DNA of 53,873 bases from an uncultured Bacteroidales bacterium (GTDB taxonomy: Bacteria > Bacteroidota > Bacteroidia > Bacteroidales > WCHB1-69): assembly GCA_900319925.1 (NCBI GenBank), contig ONQE01000006.1:23487-77359 (forward strand). Reading direction: 5' to 3'. The notes under the pieces are model-generated. The model was given only the letters and a program-made list of their open reading frames with translations, was not told the DNA's origin and ran no database searches. Shown here piece by piece: positions 50,210 through 53,873 of this stretch. The translations under genes and the position numbers were made by a program. Each line of letters opens with the position of its first letter. The stretch's first letter is position 1.

Positions 50210-50238
50210 CGTAACGGAAAAAATACTACCTTTGCCGC
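50190..50238 (+). repeat. 49-bp direct repeat, right copy, with promoter
   Basis: Identical to 44797-44845. The promoter is TTG (50203-50205), 21 nt, TACCTTTG (50227-50234). It would transcribe the 11-bp-repeat region and perhaps the gene at 50584. Confidence 0.9.
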
Positions 50239-50287
50239 ATCGATTTGCCCAGACGGCGCGGGGACGCGACTCGTCACGCCCGCACTC

Positions 50288-50331
50288 GGCAAGGAGTTGG
50301 CAAGGAGTTGGCAAGGAGTTGGCAAGGAGCA
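50288..50331. repeat. 11-bp tandem repeat (GGCAAGGAGTT x4)
   Basis: Four consecutive 11-mers, the last ending GCA. It lies in the 345-bp stretch between the right 49-bp repeat and the gene at 50584, which has no protein-like frame. Confidence 0.9.
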
Positions 50332-50372
50332 GAGAGCTATCAGGTAGCAAGCAGGGTTGGTATTTCTTCGCA

Positions 50373-50456
50373 AGTTCTCCGTGAGTTGTTCGTGAGTTCT
50401 CCGTGAGTTCTGCGTAAATTTACGGAGAACTCACGGAGAACTTACCCAGAACTCAC
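50373..50456. repeat. Large palindrome built from 11-bp repeats
   Basis: AGTTCTCCGTG-type 11-mers (four, 50373-50416) are followed by their inverted counterparts ACGGAGAACTC (three, 50422-50454). Around an axis at 50418/50419 (TAAATTTA) the arms are 38 bp long with about five mismatches (50381-50456). The transcript would fold into a very long hairpin. Confidence 0.9.
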
Positions 50457-50583
50457 GAACAAATATTGATGCTGGTAACTCTCATATCCATGGCAAGACC
50501 TTGGTAAGTCCTTGCCTGGAACGAGGCTGTGAGGGGACAAGGCGCCCGACAATTGGTAAGAACAACAAAAAAAGATATGCGTT

Positions 50584-51291
50584 ATGAAAATCAAAAAGAC
50601 TATTGGAACAGAGATAATAGGCAAGATACCTTCTCTTGGGGTAACCAAATACATTCGGGAAGGGTCGGTTGTCACGCGCAAGTCCTTTTCTGAAGGCAGG
50701 CGCAGTAACACGCGCAAACAGTTCAGCCAACGACAGCGCATGCGTCACAGCTGCGCTCTGTGGAATACGTTGTCCCCTTGCCGCCCGTTTTTCATCGGAA
50801 AAGGCTCCACCCGCCACCAGTTCATCTCCTTAGCGCTCCAGCTGCCCACCGTATTCTTGCCCAAAAACGACAACATCACCCTGCTGATTCCCGGCATCCC
50901 CGTGAGCAGCGGGACATTGCAGCCCATCGGGCAACAGCTCGGCACGGTGGACGGGACCCCCGCCCTCGTCACCGACCTCAAGGCCGGCAACCTCCACCCC
51001 TACGCGGCGTTCCTGCTCTACACCGCGGAACAACTGTTCTACAGCACGGACCGCCCATACGTGAAGTTCCACGTCCGCGAGGTAAGATTGGACGAATTTG
51101 TCACCGCGGACGGGTGCCTGGCCCTGAAGGACGACGCCTTCGCCGACGAGAAGAAAGGATGGGCCCTGGTGCAACTCATCGGCAAGAACTGCTCAACGCA
51201 GAGCATCATCACCCGCTGCACCCTTTACGAACGGTTCACCACCGAGGAGGCCCTGCAAACCGCCGCCAAGAGCTACGGCGGACTGCGGTGA
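50584..51291 (+). CDS. Hypothetical protein of a Bacteroidales-type accessory family
   Basis: The 235-residue protein has a basic N-terminus (MKIKKTIGTEIIGKI, then many Arg, Lys and Ser) and a beta-rich C-terminal half (NDNITLLIPGIPVSSG, YVKFHVREVRLDEFVTADG, GWALVQLIGKN). I do not recognise a named family; the style recalls short basic proteins that occur as several diverged copies in Bacteroidales genomes. No signal peptide or membrane segment is visible. It follows the 11-bp repeat palindrome and the right 49-bp repeat promoter, 350 nt away. Confidence 0.65.
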   Translation: MKIKKTIGTEIIGKIPSLGVTKYIREGSVVTRKSFSEGRRSNTRKQFSQRQRMRHSCALWNTLSPCRPFFIGKGSTRHQFISLALQLPTVFLPKNDNITLLIPGIPVSSGTLQPIGQQLGTVDGTPALVTDLKAGNLHPYAAFLLYTAEQLFYSTDRPYVKFHVREVRLDEFVTADGCLALKDDAFADEKKGWALVQLIGKNCSTQSIITRCTLYERFTTEEALQTAAKSYGGLR

Positions 51292-51335
51292 GAAGGCTGC
51301 GCCTCCCCCGACTGACATCATAAGTCTAAAAAACA

Positions 51336-51378
51336 AATCAACGTATGAGTTGATTTATTCAAAAAAAGTGTATCTTCG
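51336..51378 (+). promoter_or_regulatory. Promoter and palindromic operator of the toxin-antitoxin-like pair
   Basis: TTG (51351-51353), 17 nt, TATCTTCG (51371-51378, one mismatch to TAnnTTTG). A perfect inverted repeat AAATCAAC-GTATGA-GTTGATTT (51336-51357) covers the -33 element, as expected for an autorepressor site bound by the HTH protein. Confidence 0.65.
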
Positions 51379-51403
51379 CGGCGATTAAAAAAACTCAAAT
51401 ATT

Positions 51404-51958
51404 ATGATAACATTTGAAGACATTAAACATGACGGCAAACTTTGGGCTGTGCATTTTGCTGACGAAGAATTGAATGAATTGGACAAAGTATTCACTCAAT
51501 GGAATGATGCGGGTTGGCTGCTGAACTTCTTCCGCGAAAACTTCGGTGACCTTGTTTCGCATTTCAAGATCACCAAACTGGATGAAGCGGTTTATGACAC
51601 AATGGAGGACAGCGATGAACTGGAATGCCTCATTTTGGACATCAACCCGGAAGCAAACTTGGACGAATTGTTTCGCCCGCTTGAAAATAGCCGCGCCTCC
51701 GAAATGATATTGGGAAGAGAGAAGGCACGATTGAAAGATCGCCCGAACCATGCCAGTTGGCTACGTATTTATGCCATAAAACTCAACCCTGGAATATATG
51801 TCATTACAGGTGGCGCCATAAAACTGACCCGTACGATGCAGGAGCGTGAACACACGCTCAGGGAGTTGGTGAAGATGGAGAAAGTCCGGCAATATCTGGT
51901 TGCCAACAATGTCATTGACGATGATAGTTTTACAGATTTCATCAAAGAGAAAGGATAA
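51404..51958 (+). CDS. Putative toxin of a two-gene toxin-antitoxin-like module
   Basis: The 184-residue protein has an acidic N-terminal half (EELNELDKVFTQWNDAGWLLNFF) and a C-terminal part (ASWLRIYAIKLNPGIYVITGGAIKLTRTMQ ... HTLRELVKMEKVRQYL) that resembles the core of RelE/HigB-type toxins, although the whole is about twice the usual length. It is followed after 4 nt by an HTH gene, the toxin-first order of HigBA. I know no named family for the N-terminal part. Its lower GC and small-operon context fit an accessory module. Confidence 0.6.
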   Translation: MITFEDIKHDGKLWAVHFADEELNELDKVFTQWNDAGWLLNFFRENFGDLVSHFKITKLDEAVYDTMEDSDELECLILDINPEANLDELFRPLENSRASEMILGREKARLKDRPNHASWLRIYAIKLNPGIYVITGGAIKLTRTMQEREHTLRELVKMEKVRQYLVANNVIDDDSFTDFIKEKG

Positions 51959-51962
51959 CAAA

Positions 51963-52274
51963 ATGAAAAACGCAGAAGAACAATTAGCGTTTCTGGAAGA
52001 GCATTCTTCGCCCGAACCATCAAAGTGGCGTGAAAAGGCGGAATGGCGGAGAGCTAACCGCGACTGGTTACGCTATTCGAGAAAAATAGCCATCGTCGTC
52101 GCCATGTCTTTGGAAGAACTGGACATGTCCCAAAAGCAGCTGGCCGAGCTTGTCGGCTGCTCACCGCAATATGTTTCCCGACTTCTGAAAGGAGAGGAAA
52201 ATCTGACATTGGAAACGCTGTGCAAACTGGAGCGGGCACTGAACGTTCCTGTTATGCGAAAGGTTTTCGCATAA
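51963..52274 (+). CDS. XRE-family HTH antitoxin-like regulator
   Basis: The start at 51963 (MKNAEEQLAFLEEH) gives 103 residues. The helix-turn-helix is clear (LDMSQKQLAELVGCSPQYVSRLLKGEENLTLETLCKLERAL, about 52-92). The N-terminal helical part (SKWREKAEWRRANRDWLRYSRKI) probably binds the toxin. It would repress the pair from the inverted repeat at 51336. Confidence 0.8.
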   Translation: MKNAEEQLAFLEEHSSPEPSKWREKAEWRRANRDWLRYSRKIAIVVAMSLEELDMSQKQLAELVGCSPQYVSRLLKGEENLTLETLCKLERALNVPVMRKVFA

Positions 52275-52309
52275 CAGCCCCCTTTCTACTTCAGAAAGTG
52301 CATCTCTAA

Positions 52310-52477
52310 CGCATCTACCTCCCCTTCGGAGAGGACGGCGGGGTGCATGTCGGCGAGGACGCAGATGCGGCAGGCGAGCACTCCTTCCCTAACATCATCG
52401 AATTCAACAGCACCCTGCACATCGTCTATACGTGGAACCGGAAGAAGATTAAGTATGTGAAGGTGGAGGTGCTGTAA
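52310..52477 (+). pseudogene. 3' remnant of a sialidase-family gene
   Basis: Read from 52310 to the stop at 52475-52477, the frame encodes HSFPNIIEFNSTLHIVYTWNRKKIKYVKVEVL-type sequence. This matches the last BNR/Asp-box strand of exo-alpha-sialidase-like proteins, whose C-termini typically read YPsiiet.dg.lHitYTWkRkrIKhv. It has no start, about 55 codons remain, and an in-frame stop closes it upstream. The toxin-antitoxin-like pair and the transposase occupy the sites where the rest of the gene would be. Confidence 0.65.
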
Positions 52478-52680
52478 CGTGAAGAAATGATTTTTTCAAA
52501 ACCTAAAATCCGCAAATACCCCCTTCGGCCCCCGGCGGGTGCCTCAAGGCCGCGCAGATGTGCCCACGGTTGACGAAAAATGCGGTTGCGCGGCCTCCGG
52601 AAGCGCATTTTGCTGACGAGAGCGCATAAGTTCCCCCACCCAAGCGAATGGGGAAAGAGGAAAACCGTAAGAAAATGGAA
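52478..52680. other. Spacer between sialidase remnant and transposase
   Basis: No gene is visible in these 203 bp. They should contain the right end of the insertion sequence, but the opposite end is outside the window, so I cannot define the terminal inverted repeat. Confidence 0.4.
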
Positions 52681-53873
52681 CTACAAGCGCAGTCGGTCGT
52701 AAGGACGGCTGGTGAACAGCTGCAGGTGCCACTGGCGGCTGCGTAAGACCCAGCGGAACGGCACCTGAACGAAGCGGAAGACGAACTTTTTCACACGCGA
52801 GGTCGCCTCCAGACCGAAAGCCTTGTTGGCGGCAATCCTCCCGACGAGCCAGACGTAGAAGTTGCGGATCAAGGCCGTAATTATCATGAACACAGTGTTT
52901 TCTTTCATGAACGAGAAGGGCAGGTGCTTCCAGCCGAAGTCGTTGTTCTGCATGTCGAAGGTGCGCTCCGACGTGCCGCGCTGGTTGTAGAACTCCACCA
53001 CCTCGCGCTCGCTGCTCTCCCAGTCGTTGGTCAGTATGCAGCGATAGACGTAGCTGTTAAACAGGGTGGACTGTTTGTCGGGCACGAGCGTGCGCTGCAC
53101 CACCAGACGGTATCTGCGCTCGGCAAAGAAGGCCGTGAACGGCAGGCTTGCCAGCCAGCACTCCTTGTGGTTGATCTCGGTCTCCTGCCATTCCTCCTCT
53201 TGGATGTCGGCGATGCGCTTCTCCAAACTCTTGCAGTTCATAGCCCTGATATAGAACGTGTTGCAGTTGCAGCAAGTCACCTCCACCACCTCCTGGCTGT
53301 AGGAGCCGCAGTCCATGCGCGCCTTGTCCACCTTGATGCCGTTGGCCTTCAGGTGCGCAAAAGCCCGCTCCAAAGTTTCCGCCTGCTCGAATTTCACATT
53401 GGCGTTGCCGTCGCGGTTCTCGATGTAGAAGGGGTGCAGGTTGATCTGCGCGATGCCGGGTAAGTAGCCGTTGGCTTTCTTGTAGGAGTAGGTCGCGTCG
53501 TACTTCTCAGTCTCGATGAACTGGTTGTCGTAGTCGAACGTCACAGGCTGCTCTTTGTTGACCACGCCGAGTTGCAGCAGTGCCTTGAGCAGCAGCCCGT
53601 TCAGCCTGTCGTTGATGTTGAGCCGGTAGCTCTTCCCGCTTTCCGCCGCCTGGAACTCGGTGTTCTCCACCGCAAGGCCGCGCAGGTCACGCCCTATGGT
53701 GTCAACACTGCAGAAGCGGTAGTCGGGGTTTGCCTTGAAAGCCTCCTGCCGGAAGAAGTTCACATCCTCCAGCGCCTCGCCGCCGCTCACGAAGACGGAC
53801 GTGAGATTCTCTATGACGTTGGAATAGGAATACCTCGTGTTTATCCCCTTGGCCCCCAGTGTGTTGTCAGCCA
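52681..53873 (-). mobile_element. IS1380-family transposase, truncated by the window edge
   Basis: The frame stays open to the last base (reading ADNTLGAKGINTRYSYSNVIENL upstream of a GTG at 53790), so the start lies outside the window and at least 397 residues are present. It has the DDE-type fold of IS1380 transposases: KARMDCGSYSQEVV, the YNQRGTSERTFD segment matching the conserved Y-x2-R-x3-E, and a hydrophobic FSFMKENTVFMIITALIRNFY after it. It is probably intact over the visible part. Confidence 0.88.

Noticed and set aside
50373..50583. Retron-type msr-msd region suggested by the large palindrome
   Set aside because: No reverse transcriptase is encoded nearby; the gene at 50584 has no RT motifs such as YADD.

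Overview
The window looks like chromosomal DNA from a Bacteroidota bacterium, probably of the order Bacteroidales. Three things in the sequence point there. Many genes follow promoters of the Bacteroidota type (TTG/TTTG, about 20 nt, then TAnnTTTG) and have no Shine-Dalgarno box. Two large secreted proteins end in type IX secretion (T9SS) sorting domains. An OmpA-family protein has the domain order of PorE. I recognised no tRNA, rRNA or CRISPR array. No species can be named from the sequence alone.

Layout. 1-7990 is a mostly + strand housekeeping block: a PurF-like protein without the catalytic cysteine, pcm, a sugar nucleotidyltransferase, dnaA, recJ and a glycosyltransferase, with one small lipoprotein on the minus strand. 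8089-34722 is almost entirely minus strand: a DUF4328-like membrane protein, a choice-of-anchor-L T9SS protein, tex, an operon of an NrnA-like phosphoesterase with three FKBP-type lipoproteins, trmB, an MsbA-like ABC exporter, a 3,547-residue T9SS-exported surface protein, a PorE-like protein, mazG and proS. 34815-38777 (+) holds a low-complexity lipoprotein, a FadL-type porin and a secreted propeller-like protein. 38783-44128 (-) holds a DUF308 protein, a carboxynorspermidine dehydrogenase-like enzyme, fucP, a DUF5618 protein and a shortened rhaB.

The right end (44.1-53.9 kb) is accessory DNA: an orphan HipB-like regulator, a structured RNA or attenuator, a three-gene restriction-modification module (two methylase polypeptides plus a GIY-YIG/helicase protein), an 11-bp-repeat palindrome next to a lineage-specific gene, a toxin-antitoxin-like pair, the tail of a decayed sialidase gene and an IS1380-type transposase running off the edge.

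Most unusual features. (1) Eleven intergenic arrays have an exact 7-bp period but different heptamers at each locus. Several supply the stop codon, or the last codons, of the neighbouring gene. (2) A perfect 49-bp direct repeat that is itself a promoter flanks the restriction-modification module. Its left copy precedes a rod-shaped RNA whose closing stem competes with an intrinsic terminator. (3) The second methylase gene has an AT-rich specificity region between GC-rich flanks, as expected after a swap of the target recognition domain.
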